A stretch of DNA of 64,000 nucleotides from Flavobacterium sp. 1. Lineage in GTDB: Bacteria > Bacteroidota > Bacteroidia > Flavobacteriales > Flavobacteriaceae. Positions within the stretch are counted from its first letter, which is position 1. Each line of letters starts with the position of its first letter. The stretch lies in assembly GCF_002797935.1 (NCBI RefSeq), contig NZ_PGER01000001.1, positions 868,001-932,000 of the forward strand, given 5' to 3'. Position numbers and translations under genes: made by a program. Under the pieces are notes generated by a model. The model was not told the DNA's origin, ran no database searches, and worked only from the letters and a program-made list of their open reading frames with translations. Shown piece by piece: positions 1 to 9,462 of the stretch.

Positions 1-1
1 A

Positions 2-820
2 GTTGGAGATTATGTTGCCAAAAATCAAGCGGTTTATCAATTATACAGCGAAGATATCGCCATAGCCAAACAGGATTATTTCACGGCATTCAAACAACTG
101 TCGATGCCGGGAGATTTTGGAAAAAATGCGAAAAATATGCTAGCTAGTGCGAAACAAAAACTTCTTTTTTATGGTCTTACCAATGCCCAAATAGAAAGTA
201 TTAAAAACAATAAAGATGTTTCACCAAATACCATATTCTACAGTTCTCATAGCGGAACAATTTCTGAAATTGCAGCGACAGAAGGAAGTTATGTAATGGA
301 AGGCTCGGGAATAATAAAATTGGCTGATTTGAACAGCCTTTGGCTCGAAACACAAGTAAACGTAAACTATGCCAAAAGTCTCAAAATAGGTCAAAAAGCC
401 AGCGTCACTTTTACCGATTTCCCGAATAAAACAATTAATACCCAAGTTGCATTTATCAATCCTGAAATTAATTCAGACACTCGATTGCTGTTAATCCGAA
501 TGGAAATTCCAAATCAGGGTTTACAGCTAAAACCCGGAATGCAAGCCGTTGTAAAAGTAATGCAATCCAATGCCAAAGGAATTTTTTTACCGATTGATGC
601 GGTAATCCAAGACGAAAATGCTTCCTATGTCTGGGTCGAAAAAAGACCAGGTGTTTTTGAAAATGTTATGGTCGAAACAGGAGTAGAAACCAATGGAATG
701 ATTGAAATCATATCCGATTTAGACCCCACTAAAAAAGTGGTGATTACAGGTGCTTATGCCATAAACAGCGAATATAAATTCCGGAAAGGAAGCGACCCAA
801 TGGCAGGGATGAAGATGTGA
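2..820 (+). CDS. CusB/HlyD-type efflux RND periplasmic adaptor, 3' part
   Basis: The reading frame is open from the window edge, so the N-terminus is missing. The visible 272 residues hold the end of the helical hairpin, a lipoyl/barrel part with KLADLNSLWLETQVN, and a membrane-proximal C-terminal domain (VVITGAYAINSEYKFRKGSDP). This is the usual layout of CusB-like adaptors that link an RND pump to an outer membrane channel and export Cu(I)/Ag(I) or other metals. The copper ATPase and metal-binding lipoprotein downstream support a copper role. The pump and channel genes would lie upstream, outside the window. The family call is firm; the metal is inferred. Confidence 0.85.
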   Translation, partial: VGDYVAKNQAVYQLYSEDIAIAKQDYFTAFKQLSMPGDFGKNAKNMLASAKQKLLFYGLTNAQIESIKNNKDVSPNTIFYSSHSGTISEIAATEGSYVMEGSGIIKLADLNSLWLETQVNVNYAKSLKIGQKASVTFTDFPNKTINTQVAFINPEINSDTRLLLIRMEIPNQGLQLKPGMQAVVKVMQSNAKGIFLPIDAVIQDENASYVWVEKRPGVFENVMVETGVETNGMIEIISDLDPTKKVVITGAYAINSEYKFRKGSDPMAGMKM

Positions 821-921
821 TACTTAAAACTGATAAACGAAGTACTTAGCGTAGTTTTTGATGATCAATTTTGGTCAGACTTCTGTGATTATAAATACTT
901 TAAAATTAAGAAAATAAAAAT

Positions 922-963
922 CGGGCAACAGCGATACTGAAGACCGAGCAACAGCGGAACTGA
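922..963 (+). repeat. Tandem 23-bp direct repeat in the leader of the next gene
   Basis: Two copies of a 19-base unit, CGGGCAACAGCGATACTGA and CGAGCAACAGCGGAACTGA, start 23 bases apart and differ at two positions. The second copy ends 23 bases before the ATG at 987. It lies in the 166-base gap after the adaptor gene and could be a regulator site or part of a structured leader. Its function is unknown. Confidence 0.55.
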
Positions 964-986
964 CGAATAATTAAATACAATTTATT

Positions 987-1463
987 ATGAAAATTCAAAG
1001 ATTAATTTCGACAAAAACGGTTTCATCATTAATAATGTTTTTAATGTTAATCTCGTTAAATGCCAATGCACAAACAAAATCGAATTCCACCCAAAATGAA
1101 AAAATTTATATAAATAAAAAGGGTGAAATTTATGATCACGGTTGGAACAAATTAGGATTTATTACCAAAGAGGATATTGTGAAAAATAATGAAGGTAAGA
1201 CCATCTATTTTATTGATGTAAATGGTAATGTAATTGATTCTAAAGGGAACAAGTTGGGTAGGGCAAAAAAGAATGGTTCATATTACAATATAAAAGGTGA
1301 AAACGTGCTTAATGTAGGCAAAACACAGGAAGAAAAATGTGAAATACTGGATTCAAAAGGTCATAATATGGGTAGCGTACATAAAAATTACAAACTCCAT
1401 GCCTGTGCTGTCCATTGCTTATTGTTGGAACAAAAGATGAATAACGAGAAATCAAAAAAATAA
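987..1463 (+). CDS. Secreted small protein with YD/G-rich internal repeats (possible 5-fold beta-flower type)
   Basis: The 158-residue protein begins with a clear signal peptide (basic start, hydrophobic core, cleavage near NANAQ at residue 29). The rest is built from repeats of about 20 residues with the pattern hydrophobic-D-x-x-G-x-x-h-D-x-x-G-x-x-hG, for example FIDVNGNVIDSKGNKLG and EILDSKGHNMGSV. That pattern fits short beta-strand repeats of the sort annotated in Flavobacteria as 5-fold beta-flower proteins; I make that match from memory. Two Cys and several His near the C-terminus (HACAVHC) could bind metal, which would suit the copper context, but this is inference. A strong terminator follows at once, so it is probably transcribed alone or with the adaptor. 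Confidence 0.6.
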   Translation: MKIQRLISTKTVSSLIMFLMLISLNANAQTKSNSTQNEKIYINKKGEIYDHGWNKLGFITKEDIVKNNEGKTIYFIDVNGNVIDSKGNKLGRAKKNGSYYNIKGENVLNVGKTQEEKCEILDSKGHNMGSVHKNYKLHACAVHCLLLEQKMNNEKSKK

Positions 1464-1469
1464 TTTTTT

Positions 1470-1507
1470 AACAAATGGTTCGTGGCGAAACGAATCATTT
1501 GTTTTTA
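1470..1507 (+). terminator. Rho-independent terminator
   Basis: An inverted repeat pairs AACAAATGGTTCGT with the reverse complement in ACGAATCATTTGTT, with a short loop followed by TTTTT. It lies seven bases after the stop of the preceding gene. Confidence 0.8.
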
Positions 1508-1840
1508 TAGAACACTTGACTATTAATTGTGTGAAGGGGAAATATTTGAAATTATAATGCAGCAAATATTAGCTATAATCCTGCTTAAATTGCTTGAAAA
1601 GTTCCTGACTAAGTTTCTTAAATTGAGTATTTAAGGAGAATTCTTTGTGATAAGAATGAAGAGGTGAAAAAAAACTCCTGAGCATCGAAAATAAGTAAAC
1701 TCTTTAAAAATCACTTAAAAACTTTTAAATGGTTTGGTGCGAATTACACAAACCAGAAAAATAATAGTGTAACAATTTGCAAAACAGTAAATTATATATT
1801 TATATGACAGAAAGTAATCTGTAAATTAAAACTAGATAAA
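1508..1840. other. Intergenic region with no recognised gene
   Basis: This AT-rich stretch separates the terminator from the lipoprotein gene. I see no credible reading frame and no palindrome of note. It presumably carries the promoter for the copper genes, but no clear TAnnTTTG match with a properly spaced TTG was found. Confidence 0.5.
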
Positions 1841-2152
1841 ATGAAAAAAATACTCTTTTCGGCCCTAATAATGGCGTTCATATTGGCTTCTTGTAACCAA
1901 AAAAACAAAGAAGCAACATCAGACAATCCCCATATGATGGATAATGACAGTACTATGATGGATAATGATGGTACTATAACGAGTAATGATAGCACAGTGA
2001 TGAATGATAAAACTAAAATGATGAACAATCAAGCAAAAATGTACGCCTGTCCAATGCATCCAGAAGTACAAGGGAAACTGAATGACAAATGCCCTAAATG
2101 CGGGATGAAACTAACAGAGCCTGTCCCTGAGAAAAAAGCAAATAACAAATAA
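1841..2152 (+). CDS. Lipoprotein with heavy-metal-binding domain
   Basis: The 103-residue product has a lipoprotein signal with lipobox LASC (Cys18). A low-complexity linker follows, rich in Met, Asp and Asn, with repeated MMDND units. The C-terminal domain is CPMHPEV-x8-CPKCGMKL, residues 69-90, the same short metal-binding module that occurs twice in the ATPase encoded 99 bases downstream. Met-rich linkers and Cys/His/Met motifs suit Cu(I) or Ag(I) capture at the membrane surface. It probably hands metal to, or buffers metal for, the neighbouring export systems. The domain call is firm; the exact metal is inferred. Confidence 0.8.
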   Translation: MKKILFSALIMAFILASCNQKNKEATSDNPHMMDNDSTMMDNDGTITSNDSTVMNDKTKMMNNQAKMYACPMHPEVQGKLNDKCPKCGMKLTEPVPEKKANNK

Positions 2153-2251
2153 CAAAATATAATTTACTTAGGCTACCTTAATTAATCTTTTTATGAATTT
2201 AGCAAGGTTAATTTAGGTTATTTATTACTTATGTCTTTAAAATAATTTAAG

Positions 2252-4789
2252 ATGATACATAGTTACAACATTACTGGAATGACATGTGATGGATGTCGAA
2301 CAAAAGTCGAAAAAACATTGAATGCTATTGATGGTATTGTAGCAACAGTTTTGTTAAATCCACCCACAGCTACCATTACTATGGAAAAACACATTTCAAC
2401 AGCACAACTGCAAGAAGCATTAACAGCCGTTGGAAAATACACCATAGAAACAAGTAATGCTGAAAACTCAAAACATACTACAACAAATGTGCCTGTTGCA
2501 AAATCTTGTTGTTCCGAGCATTCCCATAGTGATAAAAAGGAAGCCATAATACCAAGTAATACCAAAGGAAAATATTATTGTCCAATGCATTGCGAAGGAG
2601 ATAAAATATATGATAAAGCTGGTGATTGCCCAGTTTGTGGAATGCATCTTGAAAAAATACAGGAACTCAATACCAGTCCTATTAAGTTTACTTGTCCGAT
2701 GCATCCCGAAGTTATTAAAGATACTCCTGGTTCGTGTCCTATTTGCGGAATGGATTTGGTGCCAATGGAGCCGAGCGATGGTGAAGACCAAAAAACCTAT
2801 AAAAATTTAGTCAAGAAAATGAAAGTGGCAGTAATTTTTACCGTTCCTGTTTTTGCCATCGCAATGATAGAAATGATGCCAAACAATCCGTTACTTAAAA
2901 TAATGGATGCGACAAAATGGAATTGGGTACAATTTACACTTTCACTTCCTGTTGTTTTTTATGCGTGTTGGATGTTCTTTGTTCGTGCCTTCAAATCTAT
3001 TATTACTTGGAATTTGAATATGTTTACCCTTATCGGTATAGGAACTGGAGTTGCTTTTTTGTTCAGTTTAGTTGGAATGTTTTTTCCTAGTATTTTCCCA
3101 AACGAATTCAAAACTGAAACGGGAGCAGTTTTATTATATTTTGAAGCTACAACAGTAATTCTAACATTGGTTTTATTAGGACAATTATTGGAAGCCAAAG
3201 CCCACAGTCAAACTAGCGGAGCCATCAAAGAATTATTAAAACTTGCTCCAACCGAAGCAACTTTGGTTATTGACGGAAGCGATAAAGTAATTTCAATTCA
3301 CGACATCAAGAAAGGAGATTTATTACGAGTAAAACCTGGAGACAAAATACCAGTTGATGGAAAAATAAGTGATGGCGAAAGTAGCATTGATGAAGCAATG
3401 ATTACAGGAGAACCTATTCCGGTCGACAAAAAGAAAGATGACAATGTTATTGCAGGAACTATAAACGGTAACAAATCCTTTGTAATGATTGCAGAAAAAG
3501 TAGGTTCAGAAACCTTGCTTTCGCAAATTGTGAAAATGGTAAATGATGCCAGTCGCTCTAAAGCACCAATCCAAAAATTAGCAGATAGTATTGCTAAATA
3601 TTTTGTGCCAATTGTTGTAACCATTTCAGTTATTACCTTTTTTGTTTGGGCAAAATTTGGTCCAGAACCCGCGTTGGTTTATGGTTTTATAAATGCGATT
3701 GCGGTTTTAATTATTGCATGTCCTTGTGCATTGGGTTTGGCTACGCCAATGTCAGTAATGGTTGGAGTTGGAAAAGGTGCACAATTGGGAGTTTTGATAA
3801 AAAATGCCGAAGCATTAGAAAATATGAATAAAGTAAATGTTTTAATAACCGATAAAACAGGAACAATAACAGAAGGAAAACCATCAGTAGAAAAGGTTTT
3901 TGCATCAAACAATAATGAGAATGATTTGCTGCAAAACATCGCTTCTTTAAATCAATACAGTGAGCATCCATTAGCCCAAGCGGTTGTAAATTATGCCAAA
4001 GCAAAAAACATTTCATTAATAGAAATCAAAGATTTTGAAGCCGTTGCAGGAAAAGGAGTTACAGGAACAGTTACCAATAAAAAAGTAGCATTGGGCAATA
4101 AAAAACTAATGGAACAAGTCAAAGCCACAGTTTCTGATGATTTAGAAAACAAAATTATTGCCGAACAGAAACTAGGAAAAACTGTTTCCTATATTGCTGT
4201 TGATGGCATTGCAGTGGGTTTTGTATCAATTACCGATGCAATTAAAATTTCAAGTAAAGAAGCCATAAAAGAACTAATGCGACAAGGTGTTGAAGTAATT
4301 ATGCTTACCGGCGATAATGTAAATACAGCCAAAGCGGTTGCCGATGAATTAAACTTATCATCCTACAAAGCGAGTTGTTTACCCGAAGACAAATTAAACG
4401 AAATTAAGCGTTTACAATCCGAAGGAAAAATTGTAGCAATGGCTGGAGACGGTATAAATGATGCACCAGCATTAGCACAAGCCGATATTGGCATAGCAAT
4501 GGGAACCGGAACTGATGTGGCTATTGAAAGTGCTAAAATCACATTAGTAAAAGGCGATTTACAAGGTATTGTAAAAGCTAAAAATTTAAGCCACGCTGTA
4601 ATGCGAAACATCAAGCAAAACTTATTCTTTGCCTTCTTCTACAATGTTCTTGGAGTTCCAATTGCAGCAGGTGTTTTATATCCATTTTTTGGAATTCTAT
4701 TATCGCCGATGATTGCAGCTTTGGCAATGAGTTTTAGCTCGGTTTCTGTAATTGTAAATGCGTTGCGATTAAGAAGTTTGAAATTGTAA
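2252..4789 (+). CDS. copA: Copper-translocating P-type ATPase with HMA and two heavy-metal-binding modules
   Basis: This P1B-type ATPase has 845 residues. The N-terminus carries an HMA domain with GMTCDGC (residues 9-15), then two CPMH...CPxCGM modules at about 108-135 and 148-172. Eight membrane helices follow. Diagnostic motifs are the transport CPC (Cys490-Pro-Cys492), the phosphorylation site DKTGT (Asp534), the SEHPLA signature for heavy-metal ATPases, and GDGINDAP (Asp733). It pumps Cu(I), possibly Ag(I), out of the cytoplasm using ATP. It lies with a metal-binding lipoprotein upstream and a CusB-type adaptor further upstream, forming a copper-resistance island. The length is normal for the Bacteroidetes version with extra N-terminal modules. 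Confidence 0.95.
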   Translation: MIHSYNITGMTCDGCRTKVEKTLNAIDGIVATVLLNPPTATITMEKHISTAQLQEALTAVGKYTIETSNAENSKHTTTNVPVAKSCCSEHSHSDKKEAIIPSNTKGKYYCPMHCEGDKIYDKAGDCPVCGMHLEKIQELNTSPIKFTCPMHPEVIKDTPGSCPICGMDLVPMEPSDGEDQKTYKNLVKKMKVAVIFTVPVFAIAMIEMMPNNPLLKIMDATKWNWVQFTLSLPVVFYACWMFFVRAFKSIITWNLNMFTLIGIGTGVAFLFSLVGMFFPSIFPNEFKTETGAVLLYFEATTVILTLVLLGQLLEAKAHSQTSGAIKELLKLAPTEATLVIDGSDKVISIHDIKKGDLLRVKPGDKIPVDGKISDGESSIDEAMITGEPIPVDKKKDDNVIAGTINGNKSFVMIAEKVGSETLLSQIVKMVNDASRSKAPIQKLADSIAKYFVPIVVTISVITFFVWAKFGPEPALVYGFINAIAVLIIACPCALGLATPMSVMVGVGKGAQLGVLIKNAEALENMNKVNVLITDKTGTITEGKPSVEKVFASNNNENDLLQNIASLNQYSEHPLAQAVVNYAKAKNISLIEIKDFEAVAGKGVTGTVTNKKVALGNKKLMEQVKATVSDDLENKIIAEQKLGKTVSYIAVDGIAVGFVSITDAIKISSKEAIKELMRQGVEVIMLTGDNVNTAKAVADELNLSSYKASCLPEDKLNEIKRLQSEGKIVAMAGDGINDAPALAQADIGIAMGTGTDVAIESAKITLVKGDLQGIVKAKNLSHAVMRNIKQNLFFAFFYNVLGVPIAAGVLYPFFGILLSPMIAALAMSFSSVSVIVNALRLRSLKL

Positions 4790-4817
4790 TAAGAAATAAG
4801 TTATAACTATATTAAAA

Positions 4818-6062
4818 ATGAACAACTTTACTCAAATAATCCAACAATATAAAACCGATACCGAAAGTGTTTATACGACTTGGTTTGTAGATAATAATCA
4901 ACGATTAAAAGCTTTTCGGACTATTCGCCGTGGTGTTTTGCAAGTGATAGACGATATTAAAAATAAAACATTTCCAAACGATTTTAAAGGCAGTAGTTTA
5001 GAATTTGTATTGAGTTGTATAGCAGAACAAAAACAAATATTTGTAGGCGTAGCGCATCCTTTTTATTGGAAACCAAAATTGAGAATTCCAGATATTTACG
5101 AAAACCAAAACAATAAAATTGCTTTTGGTCAATTTCTTGAAAACTGCATCAATGCTAAATCAGAAGAGCAAGCAGTAAGAGAAATTGTAAAACTTGACGA
5201 GCTCAAAATAAAAGGCCTTGGTCCAGCCGTGGCAAGTATTTTATATTTCTTGCACCCAACTTGGTTTCCACCATTTAATACAGCTATCCTTAACGGATTC
5301 AACTTTTTGTTCAAAGACAAAAAGAAACTAGGGAGTTGGACAGAATATTTAAAAATAAGAGAAACTTTAATCGAAACCAACAGTAAACACAAAGCAGAAT
5401 TATCCAATGATTTAGGAGCAATTGCAGGTTTGTGTTTTGAAATTGGAACACAAAAAATGCTTATTGGTAACGATGAATATTTAAGTGAAGAGGAACGAGC
5501 AAAATTTGAAAAGAATATACTAAAACGACAAAAAGAAATTCAGGAAGAAGAATTAGCCGAAAATCTGCATGATGAAATGCAATATCATTTATTAAAAATT
5601 GGAGTTTCATTAGGTTATGATGTTACACCAGCAAGTAACGATAAGAGCAAATCGTTTGGCGGACAAAGTTTTTCATTTATATCAATCAATAAATTTCCAG
5701 AACTTCCAACAGATAAAGACACACAAAATACTATAAAACTAATCGATGTGTTATGGTTTCAAAAAGGAACAAACAATATCATTGGAGCATTTGAAGTAGA
5801 AAAAAGCACCAGTATTTATTCGGGAATACTCCGATTATCTGATTTATATTTTAGTATTTCTAACGGAGAAGAAGTTTTTTATATCATCATTCCGGACAGT
5901 CGAGAGAAAGACGTTATTCAACAACTCAACCGACCAGTCATAAAAAATTCAAAAATGAATATCAAATACATTTTGTTTTCGGAATTAAGAATCAATTGTG
6001 ATGCCATTTGCAAATTTGGAACAGACCATTCTATTATGGAAAAAATAGCAAAAAAAGTGTAA
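4818..6062 (+). CDS. Possible PD-(D/E)XK endonuclease with helix-hairpin-helix-like segment
   Basis: The 414-residue protein starts 28 bases after the ATPase gene. An N-terminal helical part includes KIKGLGPAVASILYFLHP (about residues 134-151), which resembles a helix-hairpin-helix DNA-binding element of DNA glycosylases. The C-terminal part contains IDVLWF (Asp310), then FEVEKST (Glu326, Glu328, Lys329), a spacing and D...ExE pattern seen in restriction-type nucleases. I infer a DNA-cutting or DNA-repair enzyme similar to orphan type II restriction endonucleases. No methyltransferase gene is next to it, which is unusual for a toxic restriction enzyme. No signal peptide or membrane helix is present. 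It may ride on the copper operon or have its own promoter. The fold assignment is tentative. Confidence 0.5.
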   Translation: MNNFTQIIQQYKTDTESVYTTWFVDNNQRLKAFRTIRRGVLQVIDDIKNKTFPNDFKGSSLEFVLSCIAEQKQIFVGVAHPFYWKPKLRIPDIYENQNNKIAFGQFLENCINAKSEEQAVREIVKLDELKIKGLGPAVASILYFLHPTWFPPFNTAILNGFNFLFKDKKKLGSWTEYLKIRETLIETNSKHKAELSNDLGAIAGLCFEIGTQKMLIGNDEYLSEEERAKFEKNILKRQKEIQEEELAENLHDEMQYHLLKIGVSLGYDVTPASNDKSKSFGGQSFSFISINKFPELPTDKDTQNTIKLIDVLWFQKGTNNIIGAFEVEKSTSIYSGILRLSDLYFSISNGEEVFYIIIPDSREKDVIQQLNRPVIKNSKMNIKYILFSELRINCDAICKFGTDHSIMEKIAKKV

Positions 6063-6727
6063 GTGCTTATTTATTAAACAATTTTTAAGTTATTGAAGAT
6101 AACTTCTTCAAATTCTACATAAAATTGTTCGTAAACAGGTTCATAAAGACCACTACCAATTATAAACTTCCGAATTCATTTGTTTTTGGAGCTTTTTGGT
6201 TTTTATATTTGAGTGCCGTTTATTAAAAATTTTCTAAGATTCCCTAGCGTAAATTTTACAGTTGATTGTGCTGAACCAAACATACAAATAATCTTAATTA
6301 GATATTATGGTTTTCGATATTTTAAAAATAATCTCATAAAAAAGATGCCTAAGTATCTTCCTATTTCCTTTTCTTCCAATTATTATTATGTCTACCTCTC
6401 AATTGCTCGTAAAATCAATAAATTCATCATTGATAGACAAATAAATAAAATTAAAAATCAAACTATTAATCACACCCAACGTTTTTTTAGTAACCTGTAG
6501 TATATTTATCTACTGGCTACAGTTTTATTCAAACGAACATTTTAAATTGGTACAATATGACATCAAAAACAATCGAAACTGCCATGAATTATTTTCTTCT
6601 TATAAAAAAGCGGTTTCTGACAACAAAATTTTAAATGTTCTTTCCAAAAAAGTACTATAAGGTTTACTATTGGATATTATATAGAATAAAATAAGTTAGC
6701 AGCAAATAATAGTTATAAATTTGCAGT
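6063..6727. other. Intergenic region, possibly holding decayed coding sequence
   Basis: This 665-base AT-rich gap holds only weak frames. One runs from a GTG at 6213 to 6500 (95 codons, rich in Ile, Asn, Lys and Tyr). An overlapping one runs from about 6445 to 6660 (71 codons) and begins with a hydrophobic stretch (LVTCSIFIYWLQF) but has no ATG, GTG or usable TTG at its start. They resemble nothing I know and could be chance frames in AT-rich DNA or remnants of a broken gene. A hairpin (AAGTTAT/ATAACTT) nested inside an AACAATTTT/AAAATTGTT pair lies at 6078-6129, just after the nuclease gene. Confidence 0.35.
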
Positions 6728-7051
6728 GTGAAAACATTTGCAACAATAGTATCGTTTATTGTACTGTTTCTTTCGACAGTGCCATGCTCTGCATTTGCTA
6801 ATCATTCAGTATGCAATATAGAAAAGAATTGTGAGGATAACTCTCATGATTGCGGCAACGATTGTAACGGAAAGTGCTCCCCGTTTTATTCATGTGGCAC
6901 CTGCGTTGGGTTCACAATAAATTTAACTTCTGCCCATTTTAGTAAAAATTTAGATTTTGCAACAGATGATATAGAACAGCCAAGATCGTATGATAAATTT
7001 ATAAATTCTTCTTTCATTTGTAAAATTTGGCAGCCTCCTAAAATTTCTTAA
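6728..7051 (+). CDS. Small Cys-rich exported protein (DUF6660-like)
   Basis: This 107-residue product starts at a GTG and has a typical signal peptide ending near PCSAFA (residue 24). The mature part has a cluster of eight Cys within about 35 residues (CNIEKNC, DCGNDC, KCSPFYSC, GTC), followed by a polar tail. Bacteroidetes often encode such short exported proteins, named DUF6660, right before a TonB-dependent receptor. That arrangement is seen here with a 72-base gap. Cys clusters could bind metal or form disulfides. I infer a role with the neighbouring receptor in metal uptake or sensing. The family name is from memory. Confidence 0.55.
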   Translation: MKTFATIVSFIVLFLSTVPCSAFANHSVCNIEKNCEDNSHDCGNDCNGKCSPFYSCGTCVGFTINLTSAHFSKNLDFATDDIEQPRSYDKFINSSFICKIWQPPKIS

Positions 7052-7123
7052 TATAAAAAGAATATTTTGCATGATTTTGATATCAGGCAGATTGTTATGT
7101 TTATTAATATAAAGAAATTACAA

Positions 7124-9292
7124 ATGTTTAAATATATTTTTTTAATAGTCGCAATAGCAGCTATTGGTACTGTGCAAGCACAAAATAAAATCAAATTCCA
7201 TATAAAAGATGCTGCTACCAATGAGCCGATAAATGGAGCAACAGCTAAAATTGAAGAAACTAATTTGATTTTAACATCTAATAATAATGGAATTGTCATT
7301 TTTGAAAATCTAAAGGATGGAGATTATACATTGTCTGTTTTTATAGAAGGTTATGGCTCGCATAAAACACTTTTTAAAGTGCCTTTTGCTGCTGAATTTT
7401 TAGAGATTGCTTTAGAGATCGAAGCCGAAGAAATGAATGAAATTATTGTCACTTCAACCAGAGGAACAAGAACCATCAGTAACATTCCAACTAGAGTTGA
7501 GTTTATTGCAGGAGAAGAACTGGAAGAAAAAGCCAATATGAAACCAGGTGACATTCGTATGATGCTTAACGAAAGTACCGGAATACAAACCCAGCAGACA
7601 TCTGCAACTTCTGGAAACTCCTCTATTAGAATTCAAGGATTGGACGGAAGATATACCCAAATTTTAAAGGATGGTTTTCCTCTTTATTCCGGGGCTTCCA
7701 GTGGACTGGGATTATTACAGACACCACCTTTAGATTTAAAACAAGTTGAAATAATCAAAGGTTCTGCTTCTACACTTTATGGAGGAGGAGCAATTGCTGG
7801 TTTGGTTAACCTGGTTTCTAAAATTCCGACTAAAGAAAGAGAATTACGATTTTTAATTAATGGAACGTCAGCTCTTGGACTGGATATCAATGGGTTTTAT
7901 TCTCAACAATTTAGTAAAATTGGATTGACAGTTTTTGCTTCACATGACCGAAATGCTCCTTATGATCCTGCTGACATTCAACTTACTGCTATTCCGAAAT
8001 TTAAACGTTTCAATTTTAATCCAAAATTATTTGTCAATTTTAATGAAAACACAAAACTTAATTTTGGCGTAAATGCGGTTTTTGAAAATCGTATCGGCGG
8101 AAATATCGATTATATCAAAGACGAAAGCCAATATCCTGACAGTTACTTCGAAAAGAATAAAACGCAGAGAATAAGCACTCAATTTGCCCTTACGCATAAA
8201 TTCGGCGAGAAAGAATCTTTGATAATTAAAAACAGTTTTAATAATTTTAGCCGTGTCATAACAATACCTGATTATATTTTTGACGGTTTACAAAACAGCA
8301 CTTTTTCTGAAATTAGCTATTCTAAAAATGGCGATATTGCGGAATGGGTTACAGGCGTAAATTTATATACTGATAATTTTACTGAAAACAACAAAACAGT
8401 TTTTCCTCTGAGAAATTATAACCAGATTACTTATGGTGCTTTCATTCAAAATACAGTGAAGACCAAAGAATGGCTGGATATAGAAACAGGTCTGCGAGGC
8501 GATTATGTTGATGATTATGGATTTTCTTTTTTGCCAAGAACTTCAGCTTTATTTAAAATCAATTCTAAGCTTACTTCCAGACTTGGCGGTGGGTTAGGCT
8601 ACAAAACGCCTACTATTTTCACAGAAGAAAGCGAGCGCATACAATACCGAAATGTACTGCCTATTAATAATGATTTCAATACACTTGAAAAAAGTTACGG
8701 ACTTAACTTTGATGTGAATTATAGAACTAAAATTACCGAAGATATATCTTTATCATTGAATCAATTATTCTTTTATACGAATGTTGATAATCCGCTTATC
8801 TTAACTTCGCTTCCTAATGACGTCTATCAGTTTGTAAATGTTGATGGATATTTGAAAACAAAAGGAACCGAAACAAATGTCAAATTAGGATATAAAGATT
8901 TTAAATTATTTTTAGGTTATACCTATACTGATGCATCAATAGATAATAATGGGATAAAATCTGAAAATCCTTTAACTGCGAAACACAGATTGAATAATGT
9001 TTTGATGTATGAAGTGGAAGACAAATGGAAAGCCGGTTTAGAGGCTTATTATTACAGCCCGCAAAAACTTAATGATGGCACTACTGGGAAAGAGTATTGG
9101 ATTTTCGGCTTTATGATTGAAAAGCTTTGGGAAAATTTTTCAGTTTATGCCAATTTCGAAAATTTTGCCGATACCAGACAAACAAAATTTGGAAGTATTT
9201 ATACTGGAACAATTTCGAATCCTGTATTTAAAGACATCTATGCTCCTTTAGACGGATTTGTTGTTAACGCGGGTATAAAAATAAAAATTTAA
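7124..9292 (+). CDS. TonB-dependent outer membrane receptor with N-terminal CarboxypepD_reg-like domain
   Basis: I chose the ATG at 7124 because it gives a compact signal peptide (MFKYIFLIVAIAAIGTVQAQ); in-frame starts at 7097 and 7067 (TTG) are possible. The 722-residue protein has a carboxypeptidase-regulatory-like beta domain (about 22-100), a TonB plug (SIRIQGLDGRYTQILKDG, ending VEIIKGSASTLYGGGAIAG), and a 22-strand barrel to the C-terminus (NAGIKIKI). At this size, and without a SusD partner, it belongs with siderophore, haem, cobalamin or metal receptors rather than the SusC type. The Cys-rich partner upstream and the copper genes hint at a metal-related ligand, which is inference. A terminator closes the unit. 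Confidence 0.85.
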   Translation: MFKYIFLIVAIAAIGTVQAQNKIKFHIKDAATNEPINGATAKIEETNLILTSNNNGIVIFENLKDGDYTLSVFIEGYGSHKTLFKVPFAAEFLEIALEIEAEEMNEIIVTSTRGTRTISNIPTRVEFIAGEELEEKANMKPGDIRMMLNESTGIQTQQTSATSGNSSIRIQGLDGRYTQILKDGFPLYSGASSGLGLLQTPPLDLKQVEIIKGSASTLYGGGAIAGLVNLVSKIPTKERELRFLINGTSALGLDINGFYSQQFSKIGLTVFASHDRNAPYDPADIQLTAIPKFKRFNFNPKLFVNFNENTKLNFGVNAVFENRIGGNIDYIKDESQYPDSYFEKNKTQRISTQFALTHKFGEKESLIIKNSFNNFSRVITIPDYIFDGLQNSTFSEISYSKNGDIAEWVTGVNLYTDNFTENNKTVFPLRNYNQITYGAFIQNTVKTKEWLDIETGLRGDYVDDYGFSFLPRTSALFKINSKLTSRLGGGLGYKTPTIFTEESERIQYRNVLPINNDFNTLEKSYGLNFDVNYRTKITEDISLSLNQLFFYTNVDNPLILTSLPNDVYQFVNVDGYLKTKGTETNVKLGYKDFKLFLGYTYTDASIDNNGIKSENPLTAKHRLNNVLMYEVEDKWKAGLEAYYYSPQKLNDGTTGKEYWIFGFMIEKLWENFSVYANFENFADTRQTKFGSIYTGTISNPVFKDIYAPLDGFVVNAGIKIKI

Positions 9293-9308
9293 AATCTCAT
9301 CAGGAATC

Positions 9309-9347
9309 AAAGCCTGCAGGATTAAATCCAGATTCCGCAGGCTTTTT
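9309..9347 (+). terminator. Rho-independent terminator after the receptor gene
   Basis: AAAGCCTGC (9309-9317) pairs with GCAGGCTTT (9337-9345), with T residues following. It lies 16 bases after the stop codon and separates the receptor from the convergent chrA. Confidence 0.85.
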
Positions 9348-9462
9348 TATTCCGCGGATTTAAGATTATTTTTCAATAAAAGAACTGATGCTGAATTTAG
9401 GACTGAACCCGCCATTTTGCGAACTGCCGTTTGTTCGTTCTTATTTTCTATCGTGTCTGTTG

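Noticed and set aside
6213..6500. A 95-codon frame starting with GTG
   Set aside because: Composition is that of AT-rich noncoding DNA (Ile, Asn, Lys, Tyr), with no signal, domain or conserved neighbour. I kept it only as a remark in the intergenic entry.
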